From Pyxidicoccus parkwaysis (GTDB lineage Bacteria > Myxococcota > Myxococcia > Myxococcales > Myxococcaceae): a stretch of 64,000 nt of DNA. The stretch is from the NCBI RefSeq assembly GCF_017301735.1, contig NZ_CP071090.1:7492001-7556000 (forward strand), written 5' to 3'. Both the position numbers and the translations under genes were made by a program. Below are positions 1 to 8,248 of the stretch, in pieces (within the stretch, counting starts at the first letter, position 1; each line of letters begins with the position of its first letter). The notes under the pieces are model-generated. The model made no database searches. It was not told the DNA's origin and saw only the letters and a program-made list of their open reading frames with translations.

Positions 1-153
1 GTCATCAACCAGAGTGGCCAGGAAGCGCAGCGCAGCGGCGCCAAGGCCGCCCTCGACGCCGCGGTGAAGACGGGCGTGCTCTCCGAAGCGGACATCCAGA
101 ACTACATGAACGGAAGCAACGGCGGCGCCTGGCACTCCATCCTCGGCCGCTGA
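1..153 (+). CDS. C-terminal end of an unidentified protein (partial)
   Basis: Frame 1 is open from the first base to a TGA at 151-153, giving the last 50 residues of a protein whose start lies outside the window. The visible part is hydrophilic and probably helical (AALDAAVKTGVLSEADIQNY) and ends in GGAWHSILGR. Codon third positions are GC-rich as expected for a real gene here. No family was recognised from this tail. Confidence 0.6.
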   Translation, partial: VINQSGQEAQRSGAKAALDAAVKTGVLSEADIQNYMNGSNGGAWHSILGR

Positions 154-849
154 GCGTGACGGCCGGAGCGCCTCGATGGTGGTATCGAGGGCTCGGGTGG
201 CACCTGGCAGCAGCACTCCTTCGATGATGGGTAGCCGTGCGCTCAGCGCCATCCAGACACTGCCACTTCACGCCGCTGCTGGCCCAGGGGCCCATGCCCG
301 TACGTCAGGCGGCTCAGATGGGCAAGCCTGGCGCATCGAGCTCGAGCTGCTGCGGAGACGAGGCTGTCCTCCACCATCCGGTGGACCGTCTCGTAGGCCG
401 CCATGTTCTCCGGAGTGGGCGGAGGCGGACCCGGCGCCTTCTCCGGGGGGCGGCCGTCATCGGCGGAGGCCACCACCGTGTGCAGCTCCTCCCTAAGCAT
501 CTGGCACAGCTCCTCGCGCAGCCCCGAGAGGTCCATGCCCACCATGGCGCGGGGAGCGGGAGCCATGGGAAGGCTCGCCGCGGGAGTCTCCAGTCTTCGC
601 GCCAGCGCAGCCAGCCGGTGGGAGGCGCGACCGGGCCGGTGATGACTACGGCGCCTTCAGGTCCATGTAGGAAGTCGCGCGCACGTCAACGGAGGTGCAG
701 TTGAGGCTCGCATTCGGGCAGGAATTGGCCCGAGCGCCGTGCTGCTATCATCCAGGGAGGGGGCTGGGCCGCCCCCTCCCGCCGGCATGCCAGACACTGC
801 GCTTCCCATAGCAAGGACCCCATGGTTCCTGCGGCTTCGGAACCACGTC
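154..849. other. Gap with no convincing complete gene
   Basis: Between the partial gene and the TIR gene no well-formed gene was found. The only protein-like stretch is a minus-strand frame (243-566, listed separately). Bases 739-849 could belong to the TIR gene if a GTG at 739 or an ATG at 787 is used, but that extension is Pro/Gly-rich and lies before the TIR fold. Confidence 0.5.
243..566 (-). pseudogene. Possible remnant of a small helical protein
   Basis: This minus-strand frame encodes up to 107 residues. The first part is convincingly protein-like: an amphipathic helix (LREELCQMLREELHTVV), a Pro-rich linker and a second helix (ENMAAYETVHRMVEDSLV). The reading frame also stays protein-like upstream of the first ATG (SHRLAALARRLETPAA), but no start codon is found before an in-frame stop, and the last 30 residues look out of frame. 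I read this as a decayed gene that lost its start and has a frameshift near the 3' end. No family was recognised, and it may be only a chance open frame. Confidence 0.3.
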
Positions 850-3651
850 ATGGGCGAGGACGTCTTCGTTTCCTATTCGCGGCAGGATGCGAATGCCTAT
901 GCTTTCGCGCTTGCCCACGCGCTCACTCAACGCAAGCTGGCCTGCTACCTGGACCAGCTCGGCTCGCCTCCGGGTGCGGAGATTCCAGAGGAGGTTCTCC
1001 GCAAGGCGGAGCGGTGCCAGGTGTTCGTGCTCATCGCGACGCAGGGCGCGAAGAGCTCCAGTGCCATACACAAGGAGATTTCACGCTTCCTCCCCACGCG
1101 CCGTGCCCTGATTCCCGTCAACGTAGACGGCGCGCTCCAGGAGGCTGCCTGGTATGCGCAGGTCCGCGGGGTCGCCGAAGCCAGGGAAACGGGGGCCGTC
1201 GTCCAGGAGGGACGCCCAGCCGAAGCCCTGCTCGACCGCATCGAAACGGCGGTGGGCTACAACCGGCGAAGCCGGCGCATCACGAGGGCGGCGCTGGTGA
1301 CGGTGGCGCTGGTGGGCCTGGTGACGCTCGCCGCCAGCATCTTCAGTGGGACTCAGGCCGCGCACGCCCGGAAGGCGGAGCGCGAGCAGGCGGTAGCCGT
1401 GCGGCTGCGTGATGAGGCGCGCGCTGCCGAGAAGGACGCTGTCGCCGCTCGCGTGGAGGCCATCGCGGCGAAGAACGATGCCGACCGGGCCGCTGCGAGT
1501 TCCAGGGTTCAGGCGCAAGAGGCGGAGCGACTCGCGACGGAAGCGCGGAAGCGCGGCCAGGCGCTCCGGCTGGCGGCGGCTGCACGGCAACAGCTCCCGT
1601 TCGACCCCAAACTGAGCGTCCAACTGGCGGAAGCCGCGGTCCGGGCCAGCGAGCCTTCCATGGATGAGGCGGTCGCCGTGCTCCGGCAAGCGCTCGCGGA
1701 TGACCACGAAGCGGCAGTCCTCCGGCGCTTTCCCCTGGAGGTGTCGGATATCGCGGTGGCACCGGATGGGCGCAGTGTCGCCATCGCCAGTGGGGACAAG
1801 ACCGTCGAGCTGGTGGACCTCGCAGGGAGACGGCTGTGCCCTCCATTCAAGGTGACATGGACGCCGCGAAGCCTGGCGTTGGGCCAGGAGCTATTGGCGG
1901 CAGGTGGGACGAGAGGGCTGTACCTCTGGGACGTGCGAAGCTGCAAGGCATTGGAGGTGCCTTTCGAGGAGAAGGGTCTCGAGAAGGTCCAGCTCGCTCC
2001 CGATGAAACGCTCTTCGCCTTTACACGCGGGGGCGTGCTTCACATGCGGACGAGGATGGAGTGGTCGCAGCCCCCGCTCATGCGTGCCGGACAGACAGCG
2101 GGGGCGGTGGCCATTTCGCAGGATGGGCAGGTGGCCGTGGCGGCGTCCTACGACGGGCACCTTCGGCTCCTCCGCTTTCCTGGCGGCAACCCGCAGGAAT
2201 GGACGCTTCCTCCGGGAGAAGGTGCTCCCGGCTATCTGCTCATCTCCCCCGACTCCCGCACGGCGGCGCTTCTGCGCGGCCGCGAGCTTCTGCTCATCGA
2301 CCTCATTGCGTCCCAGGTGCTCCATCGTCTGGAGGCTCCATTCGTGGGCAGCATGGCCTTCAGTGCCGATAGCGCCTTGCTGGCTCTCACCATCGCGGAC
2401 GCGCCCACGCGCATCCTGGATGTGGCGAGTGGTGAAGAGCTTGCGTCGTTGGGGCCGTCCATCGAGCGAATTGAAGGCGTGGCCTTTGGCCCCCTTGGAA
2501 CGCTCCTGGCCACCTACGACCCACATGGCGTCATCCGGCTGTACTCCGCAAGCGGGACAGGAGGCTGGGCCCCTCTCATGGAGCTGCGTGGCCACCCGAT
2601 GGAAGTCCAGCGCGTCATCTTCCTGCCCGGCGGACGCCAGGTCCTCTCCTCGGGGATGGATGGCTCGGTTCGCCTGTGGAACATCGCACTTCCCGATGGG
2701 AGCCGGACGCAGCTCTCCCTCGACGGGCGATTGAATGGCGCGAGGTTCCTGGCCGAGAAGGGGCTGCTGCTCTCCTGGGACAGGGACGTGCAGTTGCATG
2801 ACATCGCTTCCGGCCAACTCCGCGCGAAGCTTGTTCCTCCCGTGGGCAGCTCCTGGGTGGGCGCCGGCATCTCGAAGGCGGCCCTGGCGCAGGGAATGGA
2901 GGCGGGGGGAAGTCTCTGTGATTCAGCAAGGGAGCGCGTCTGCCTGCCGCTCATCCAGGCCCGCGGGAAGCTCTTGCGTGCCGCGCCGGGCCCGGGCGGG
3001 ATGTGGGCCGGTATCCGTGATGACGGCAGGGTGTTCACGAGCTCCGGCAAGGAGCTGGGGGGACATGATGTCTGGAATCTCGCCTTCAGCCCCCTGCCGG
3101 ACCTGCTGGCGATGGCCACGAAGTCCCGTGACGGGCTTCTCTGGCGCTCCCGCCTGGGTGGTGCACCCTCTCGGCTCGTGGGCCACTCGCATACCATTCA
3201 GGCACTCGCTTTCAGCCCTGATGGGCAGCGCCTGATTACCGGCAGCACGGACCACACGGCGCGCATCTGGAGCGTGTCCGGCGCCCGCCCCGGCGCCGAG
3301 CTCCATTCCGACCGGCTGCTGCTCGGCCATGATGACGGGGTGGTGGCCGTGGCCTTCAGCCAGGATGGCACGCAGGCAGTCACCGCAAGCTGGGACGGGA
3401 GCGTGCGCGTATGGGAGACCGCTACCGGCAATCCCATCCAGGTCCTGCCATTCCGGGAGGATTCCCCGCTGGCAGTGGCCTTCCTCCCGGATGGACGCAT
3501 TGCCTCTGTCACGAATAGAGGAGTACTGCGGGTCACCCCTTGTGAGCTGTGTGGCAGCGTGCCCGAGCTGCTGGAGCAGGCTCGGCGCCACAAGGCCGCG
3601 CGGCTGACGGCCCGTGAGGTGGAGTCCGTCGCGGGGGACGTTGTTCGGTAG
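850..3651 (+). CDS. TIR domain - transmembrane - WD40 repeat protein
   Basis: With the ATG at 850 the protein has 933 residues and the TIR fold begins at once (EDVFVSYSRQD). The TIR domain covers about residues 1-145. The helix after a Ser-rich stretch (SSSAIHKEI) carries Glu76, at the position of the catalytic glutamate of TIR NADases. A hydrophobic helix follows at about 145-166, then an Ala/Glu/Arg coiled coil at 172-235 and a WD40 propeller to the end. The clearest blades are LRGHPMEVQRVIFLPGGRQ, LVGHSHTIQALAFSPDG and LLGHDDGVVAVAFSQDG. The helix plus coiled coil resembles the segment that follows the nSTAND NTPase in TIR-NTPase-WD40 proteins, but the NTPase itself is absent. A GTG at 739 would add 37 residues. 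The role is probably sensing through the propeller and signalling through TIR, possibly in phage defence; this is inference. Confidence 0.85.
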   Translation: MGEDVFVSYSRQDANAYAFALAHALTQRKLACYLDQLGSPPGAEIPEEVLRKAERCQVFVLIATQGAKSSSAIHKEISRFLPTRRALIPVNVDGALQEAAWYAQVRGVAEARETGAVVQEGRPAEALLDRIETAVGYNRRSRRITRAALVTVALVGLVTLAASIFSGTQAAHARKAEREQAVAVRLRDEARAAEKDAVAARVEAIAAKNDADRAAASSRVQAQEAERLATEARKRGQALRLAAAARQQLPFDPKLSVQLAEAAVRASEPSMDEAVAVLRQALADDHEAAVLRRFPLEVSDIAVAPDGRSVAIASGDKTVELVDLAGRRLCPPFKVTWTPRSLALGQELLAAGGTRGLYLWDVRSCKALEVPFEEKGLEKVQLAPDETLFAFTRGGVLHMRTRMEWSQPPLMRAGQTAGAVAISQDGQVAVAASYDGHLRLLRFPGGNPQEWTLPPGEGAPGYLLISPDSRTAALLRGRELLLIDLIASQVLHRLEAPFVGSMAFSADSALLALTIADAPTRILDVASGEELASLGPSIERIEGVAFGPLGTLLATYDPHGVIRLYSASGTGGWAPLMELRGHPMEVQRVIFLPGGRQVLSSGMDGSVRLWNIALPDGSRTQLSLDGRLNGARFLAEKGLLLSWDRDVQLHDIASGQLRAKLVPPVGSSWVGAGISKAALAQGMEAGGSLCDSARERVCLPLIQARGKLLRAAPGPGGMWAGIRDDGRVFTSSGKELGGHDVWNLAFSPLPDLLAMATKSRDGLLWRSRLGGAPSRLVGHSHTIQALAFSPDGQRLITGSTDHTARIWSVSGARPGAELHSDRLLLGHDDGVVAVAFSQDGTQAVTASWDGSVRVWETATGNPIQVLPFREDSPLAVAFLPDGRIASVTNRGVLRVTPCELCGSVPELLEQARRHKAARLTAREVESVAGDVVR

Positions 3652-3757
3652 GGCCGGGGGCCCTGGCCGCCACCGCACCTGCCGCGTCTGCGCCAGGATG
3701 GAGTGGAGCCAGATGCCCTCTTTCGCGGCGCACGGAGGACCGGGCGGAGTGTGCCCC

Positions 3758-4903
3758 CTACGGACCGGCTGGCGAGCGTGAGTTCCCGTCGAGCACCACC
3801 TTGCGAGAGCGGTCCCATTTCCACTCACGGGCGAGCACCGCCAGGGGCACGCCGGTCACGGGCGCGGGTGAGCGGGAAAGCAGTCGTCGCACAGCCTCAT
3901 CCACGCCCCAGGGGTCGAGTTGCTCCGACTCCATTTCACTCAGGAGCCGGTCAGGGAGATACACACTCCCGTTCCTGTCGTAGGGGGGCAGCTTCCAGCC
4001 GAGCGTCGACAGGTGCTGCCGGGTGTCCTCCCATGAGGACGCGAGGGTGTTGCTCCAAGTCTCGGGCGGCATCACCACGAGGGTCTTGGACCGCAGCTCG
4101 TCACGCTCGACGATGAGCGCCAGCTCCGCTTTGACGCCCTCCGAGGTGCCTGGGATGACGAAGATGCACCGGCTGGAGCTCGCGAGGACGCGAATCGTCT
4201 CCAGCCAGTCATCACTCCGCGACACCACGGTCAAGATGTGTGGCGAGCGAAGCCGAAGGTCGGGCTCCGATTCTGTTGCGAATCGTTGGCGCCATTTGGT
4301 GCTTCGGTCATGAAAATCTTCGCCGCTGTAGGGCGCTTTTTCGTTGCCGGGATCCACGACCACGGGAAGCCCGTACGGTCTCAAGAACGGAGCGAGGGAA
4401 ACGATGTGATGCACGCCGGGGCTTGCCATCGACTGCCCGCGCATCGGTCCACCGTGCCTGATGCCAGAGGACGGACCGTCGTACGTCTGGTGGCTGTCCG
4501 GGGTACGCGAGACACCCGCGTGAAAGCTGCGAAGCAGCAGGACGGGAGGTCGCGGGTCATCCTGCGCGAGAATCCAGAGCCTCCACTGAAAGCAACGATC
4601 CGCGACGGGCCCCAGCAACTTGAAGACATAACCAGGAAGCGGCACGATGAAATTGACCAGCCCCAGGAACGTCATCGCGGTCTGGAGATTCTCGCTCTTG
4701 ATGACGAACCCCAGCACGACCAACACCGCCCATCCGGCGAGGCTGAGTCCGAACACAGCCAAGGCGAGGTAGAACCCTCCCACGATGGACCAGCCGAAGA
4801 TGGCAAGGGCGATGGAACTCGCGGCCGTTCTCAATGACCGGAGAAGGCCTCTCTGTCCCATTCCGCTCGCGTTGTGCACCAAGCCCCCCTGAAAGCCGAG
4901 CAT
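3758..4903 (-). CDS. Membrane protein with a C-terminal TIR-like/nucleotide-binding-like domain
   Basis: This 381-residue protein converges on the TIR-WD40 gene with 106 bases between them. Three hydrophobic segments lie at about residues 27-68 (two helices) and 75-98. The rest is soluble, containing a strand-helix pattern (SPHILTVVSRSDDW, then SSRCIFVIPGTSEGVKAEL, then SKTLVVMPPE). Alternating strands with a Ser/Gly loop and a glutamate in the next helix resemble the TIR/SLOG-type folds found in membrane-tethered sensors, but I cannot name a family. An alternative start is the ATG at 4861. The tail after about residue 355 is basic and low in structure. Its proximity to a TIR gene suggests a shared accessory locus, but convergent orientation means they are not one operon. 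Confidence 0.7.
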   Translation of the reverse strand: MLGFQGGLVHNASGMGQRGLLRSLRTAASSIALAIFGWSIVGGFYLALAVFGLSLAGWAVLVVLGFVIKSENLQTAMTFLGLVNFIVPLPGYVFKLLGPVADRCFQWRLWILAQDDPRPPVLLLRSFHAGVSRTPDSHQTYDGPSSGIRHGGPMRGQSMASPGVHHIVSLAPFLRPYGLPVVVDPGNEKAPYSGEDFHDRSTKWRQRFATESEPDLRLRSPHILTVVSRSDDWLETIRVLASSSRCIFVIPGTSEGVKAELALIVERDELRSKTLVVMPPETWSNTLASSWEDTRQHLSTLGWKLPPYDRNGSVYLPDRLLSEMESEQLDPWGVDEAVRRLLSRSPAPVTGVPLAVLAREWKWDRSRKVVLDGNSRSPAGP

Positions 4904-4913
4904 CAGGCCGCCG

Positions 4914-5084
4914 CAGCCGACTCCTTCTCACCACCGAGAGCTCCAGCGGGCCTTCCAGGCCCGCGGCCTTACCCTCTCCACCGTCGCCGACGAAATCTCC
5001 ACCGGCCCCGCGAGCCTCATGCTCATCGATCCCGCTGGCAATCCCATCCTGATTGACCAGCACGTCCCGAAGCCGCAACGCTGA
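4914..5084 (+). pseudogene. C-terminal remnant of a VOC (glyoxalase-fold) protein
   Basis: A plus-strand frame ending in TGA at 5082-5084 reads HHRELQRAFQARGLTLSTVA, then GPASLMLIDPAGNPILIDQH, then VPKPQR. The 'DPAGNPILIDQH' ending is the typical last strand of VOC/glyoxalase-bleomycin-resistance proteins. Only about 50 residues remain; the rest of a normal 120-160-residue protein is absent and no start codon precedes it. The break falls where the minus-strand membrane gene begins (4903), so the accessory segment on the left may have replaced the front of this gene. Confidence 0.6.
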
Positions 5085-5160
5085 GCATGTGCCCAGCACG
5101 GCCGTTCCTCCGGACGTGCGAAGTGAAGACGGGAAGACCCCGCCTCACTACATCACGCGC

Positions 5161-5448
5161 CTACGCCTCCACTTCCTCGTTGCTCTCGATGAAGCCCCCC
5201 TCTACCGGGATGGCGAGCACCTTCTCGATGACCACGCCCGGGGCGACCTCCGAGGCGAGGCGCATGAAGGTGTCGACAGCCTGCTTGCTGCTGGCGAACG
5301 TGCCGACGAGCGTCGTGTTCGGCAGCTTCCGCATCTTGCCGAGCTTCGTTCGCACCCAGGCGGAGAACCCGTTCTCGCAGCAGTGCTTCTTGATACGGGT
5401 GTGGTGCTCAGTCAGGTCATACGAAACCGCGTAGACGATGTTCTGCAT
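5161..5448 (-). CDS. Small Cas2/VapD-like ferredoxin-fold protein
   Basis: The 95-residue product begins MQNIVYAVSYDL, a first strand ending in an aspartate as in Cas2, VapD and SinR-type proteins. A basic helix follows, then a strand (NTTLVGTF), a helix (SSKQAVDTFMRLASEV) and a last strand (VVIEKVLAIP), giving the order expected for that fold. The tail is acidic (SNEEVEA). No cas1 gene or CRISPR array is visible in the window, so adaptation activity is unlikely. A nuclease or toxin of the VapD/orphan-Cas2 kind is possible. The fold call rests on pattern only; the alternative is an unrelated small alpha/beta protein. Confidence 0.55.
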   Translation of the reverse strand: MQNIVYAVSYDLTEHHTRIKKHCCENGFSAWVRTKLGKMRKLPNTTLVGTFASSKQAVDTFMRLASEVAPGVVIEKVLAIPVEGGFIESNEEVEA

Positions 5449-5607
5449 TCTTCCCCCTCAGGGAGCTCAGACGAAGATATCAGTCCTCTTCCACTGATGA
5501 CGCCGAGCCCCAATCTCCCAGCCGTTCCGAGAATCACGCCAGAAATCTCGTTCAGCGCACTGCGTCGCGAAGGCTGAGAGGAGCACACTCGCCTCCCCGG
5601 CCACGAA

Positions 5608-5646
5608 CAAAAAACCCCGTGGCACCTCGCTGGCGCCACGGGGTTC
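5608..5646 (-). terminator. Rho-independent terminator of the repeat lipoprotein gene
   Basis: A perfect ten-base stem (ACCCCGTGGC / GCCACGGGGT) is followed on the minus strand by a run of six T residues. It lies 24 bases beyond the stop codon of the minus-strand gene ending at 5668. This is the best-formed terminator in the window. Confidence 0.85.
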
Positions 5647-5667
5647 GTTCATCCCGGACTGACGTTG

Positions 5668-7476
5668 CTAGTCCTTCGTGCAGACGACGTCGTCGACCTG
5701 GAGGTGGCCGCGGTCCGCCTCGCTGCGGCTCGGGTAGAAGAACAGGCGCCAGTCACGCACGTTTCCGGTGAAGCGGAAGTACACCGCCTGCCACTCGTCG
5801 CTGTCGACGGTGAGGAAGTCGGTCTGCGTGCTCCAGCCGCCGCTCGAGTAGCTGCGGTGACGAATGCTGCCGTGGCCGCGCACCCGGTACGAGCAGGAGT
5901 AGTTGCCGCTCGGGACGTTGAACTTCTCGGAAGAGAAGCGCTCGGCGACCTGGATGGGGACGACGAACTGCAGCGCCCTCGAGCCGCCGTGCACCGCAAT
6001 CGTGTAGGGCACGAGGCGCGTGGGCTTGATTTCCGTGCCCGGGTCCGCGACGCCGTTGTCGAGGCCATACCAGTAGTCAGGGATGTAATGGTCCCCGTAG
6101 TAGGGAATGGAATAGGTGTTCCAGTTCTCGAAGCCACCGTTGCGGATGATGTTCGCGGGGTGGCTGGCGGCAACACAGCGCCGGGTCGTCGGATCGCACG
6201 CCGGCAGGTCACCGTGGCAGTCGTAGGTCGTGAAGCAGGCCCCTTCGGCCAGCTCGCACACGCCAGTCGTCGGATTGCAGGTCATCGCCGAGTTGCTGCA
6301 CGTGACGCCAGCGCAGGGGTCACCCGCGACGCACAGATGCGTGGAGGAATCGCAGACGGGCGTCGCCGGAGTTCCCGCGCAATCCGCGTGACGGACGCAG
6401 CGATTCTCGGCGACGACACACGTGTGCGTCGCATCGCAGGCCTGCCACTCGCTGCAATCCGTGGCGTCGTTGCAGCGGCCGGAGAGCGGCTCGCAGGTCG
6501 CGGTGGTGTTCTCGCAACGCTCCCAGGCCTCGCAGCTGACCGTGTCACACGGCTCGGCGGCGCGCGCGCAGCGCACGTCGTCGATGAGCAGATTCTCTCC
6601 GCTGGTGTTGCGGACGCTGAAGATGAGCTCGAAGGTGTCGAAGACGTCGTTGGCGAGGTTGAAGTTGTACGCCACCCGGGTCCACTGCGTGGTGTCGACC
6701 GAGGTGTAGCCCGAGTAGGTGGAGTAGTCGTCGGAGAAGAAGGCGTTACGCACGTCGCCGGTGCCCCGCGCCTGGAAGGTGCAGGAGTAGCGGCCGGCGC
6801 GCATCGACTTCGCCAGGGTGGTGAAGCGCCTGTGCGTGCTCGAAGAGTTGGTCAGCCGGACCGCGTTCAGGCCCTCGAAGGCATTCGTCGTCACCTTCTG
6901 CACGCCGGAGATGTCGATGTTCGACTTGCTTCCGAACCACATCGAAGGAAGCGCACCGGGCCACTCCTCGAAGCCCCAGTTGTCGATGACGCTCACGTCG
7001 GGATTCTGGCCCGCGTCCGGCGTCCCCGAGCCCGCGTCGGACGTCCCTGAGCCCGCATCCGACGTCCCCGAGCCTGCGTCCGGCGTCTCGTTGCCCGCGT
7101 CCGGCGTCTCGTTGCCTGCGTCCGACGTCTGGTTGCCTGCATCCGGCGTCTCGTTGCCTGCGTCCGAAGTCTGGTTGCCCGCGTCCGGCGCTTCGTTGCC
7201 CGCGTCCGAAGTCTGGTTGCCCGCGTCCGAAGTCTGGTTGCCCGCGTCCGGCGTCTCGTCGCCCGCGTCGGGTGTCCCATCACCCGCGTCCGGCGTCCCG
7301 TTGCCCGCGTCCGGCGTCACCGAGCCCGCGTCCGGCGTCCCGTTGCCTGCGTCCGGTGTCCCGTTGCCCGCATCTGGCAGCGCTTGACCGTCATCAGGAG
7401 TCACCTCTGGATTCGAATCACCGCAGGCGACCACGATGACCAGCAGCGAAGTCAGACACACTCGGAACAGCGTCAC
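5668..7476 (-). CDS. Lipoprotein with PDAG heptad repeats, Cys-rich region and two beta-sandwich-like domains
   Basis: The 602-residue product starts with a lipoprotein signal ending VVAC (Cys18). Residues 34-158 are about 18 tandem seven-residue units of the type PDAGNGT or SDAGNQT, a flexible linker common in myxobacterial lipoproteins. A first domain (about 160-300; NWGFEEWP start, LLIDDVRC end) looks like a carbohydrate-binding-type jelly roll. A Cys-rich stretch (about 300-430) has repeated C-x6-C-type units ending in forms such as TCEPLSG, HTCVVAE and GVCELAEG. A second jelly-roll-like domain (about 440-602; NGGFENWN start, LQVDDVVC end) closes the protein. It is probably a surface or outer-membrane lipoprotein that binds polysaccharide; the ligand is unknown. 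Confidence 0.85.
   Translation of the reverse strand: MTLFRVCLTSLLVIVVACGDSNPEVTPDDGQALPDAGNGTPDAGNGTPDAGSVTPDAGNGTPDAGDGTPDAGDETPDAGNQTSDAGNQTSDAGNEAPDAGNQTSDAGNETPDAGNQTSDAGNETPDAGNETPDAGSGTSDAGSGTSDAGSGTPDAGQNPDVSVIDNWGFEEWPGALPSMWFGSKSNIDISGVQKVTTNAFEGLNAVRLTNSSSTHRRFTTLAKSMRAGRYSCTFQARGTGDVRNAFFSDDYSTYSGYTSVDTTQWTRVAYNFNLANDVFDTFELIFSVRNTSGENLLIDDVRCARAAEPCDTVSCEAWERCENTTATCEPLSGRCNDATDCSEWQACDATHTCVVAENRCVRHADCAGTPATPVCDSSTHLCVAGDPCAGVTCSNSAMTCNPTTGVCELAEGACFTTYDCHGDLPACDPTTRRCVAASHPANIIRNGGFENWNTYSIPYYGDHYIPDYWYGLDNGVADPGTEIKPTRLVPYTIAVHGGSRALQFVVPIQVAERFSSEKFNVPSGNYSCSYRVRGHGSIRHRSYSSGGWSTQTDFLTVDSDEWQAVYFRFTGNVRDWRLFFYPSRSEADRGHLQVDDVVCTKD
7003..7377 (-). repeat. 21-bp in-frame tandem repeat coding PDAG heptads
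   Basis: About 18 copies of a 21-base unit code for [P/S]DAG[N/S/D]xT. The copies differ mostly at the residues after DAG (NG, SV, DG, DE, NQ, NE, SG), so copies have both expanded and drifted. Repeat number is likely to vary between strains by slippage. Confidence 0.85.
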
Positions 7477-7657
7477 AGCAACCCTCCAGTTTCAATGAAC
7501 AAAGTTCTCGTACCACACTTCCTCCCAAGCGGCGGCATCACCTGCGCCGGGGGAAGTCACCAGAGGCCGACCCGCGCTGGCTCCAGGCTCACCCGGTGTT
7601 GGCGGGGCCGTACCATCCGTCACAGCCGCGTGGCGGGAGCGGGGGGCGCCCCTCTGC

Positions 7658-8248
7658 TCAGCGCACCTGCGAGAACGGCTGCGGTTCCGCGACAGGGAGC
7701 ACATCCCGGGGAAAGAGCACCTCGAGCCGCTCGGTCGTGCCCAGGTCCAGGGGAACCTGGGGGAGCCTCAGGCGCACCACGCCGAAATGGCGCCGCCCCC
7801 TCCAGCCCCGCAGGGTCGGCGTGCAGAGGGTCTTCCAGAGCCAGCGCTGGGCAACGCCGCCAGCGCCGAGCGCGATGGCCAGGAACAGGAACCTCGCTCC
7901 CCCGCCACTCGTGTCGAGTGTCGAGACGACACCCGAGACCATGAAGCCCCCGGCGAGGAGCGCGGCGGGAGCGCACAGCAGGAACGGCGCCAGCAATGAG
8001 CGCGTCCGGCAGGCGGCGGCCTCGGGCTCGAGCCGCCAGTCATGGTCCCAGAGCCAGGGCTCGCGCAGGTGATTCCGCGCGAAACCGCGTTTGCGGAGCG
8101 AGCCCGCGGACGTGCGAGCCCTCAGCCCGCGAAGGTCAGGCACCCCACGTGCAGCGCTCCGCACTGGACAGCGAGAGCCGCGCCGCTGGAGCCCATCGCA
8201 TCCAGGACGTAGCCAGACAATGACGGACCGATACAGAGACTCGCACAC
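7658..8248 (-). CDS. DUF3592-like membrane protein, probably shortened
   Basis: The frame gives 196 residues. A Trp-rich segment (REPWLWDHDWR) precedes two hydrophobic helices (SLLAPFLLCAPAALLAGGF and FLFLAIALGAGGVA), then a strand-rich tail (GVVRLRLPQVPLDLG). This order matches the central part of large DUF3592-type membrane proteins, in which a motif like PWLWRxDWA precedes the helices. Such proteins normally continue with a longer beta domain, so this one may be cut short at its C-terminus. The first 45 residues are Arg/Cys-rich and may not be translated; the true start is uncertain. Confidence 0.55.
   Translation of the reverse strand: MCESLYRSVIVWLRPGCDGLQRRGSRCPVRSAARGVPDLRGLRARTSAGSLRKRGFARNHLREPWLWDHDWRLEPEAAACRTRSLLAPFLLCAPAALLAGGFMVSGVVSTLDTSGGGARFLFLAIALGAGGVAQRWLWKTLCTPTLRGWRGRRHFGVVRLRLPQVPLDLGTTERLEVLFPRDVLPVAEPQPFSQVR

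Noticed and set aside
850..4903. A Thoeris system (ThsA/ThsB)
   Set aside because: Neither an SIR2 nor a SLOG-SIR2 effector gene is present; the TIR gene has WD40 repeats and a membrane helix, unlike ThsB.
5161..5448. A CRISPR-Cas locus, on the strength of the Cas2-like gene
   Set aside because: No cas1, no effector genes and no repeat-spacer array were found in the flanks.
5665..7050. Plus-strand open frame of 461 codons opposite the repeat lipoprotein gene
   Set aside because: Antisense to a gene with a lipobox, repeats and its own terminator; composition is Ala/Val/Arg-rich noise.
7003..7377. Regular repeats resembling a CRISPR array
   Set aside because: The units are 21 bases, contiguous and in frame, coding for PDAG heptads; there are no spacers.
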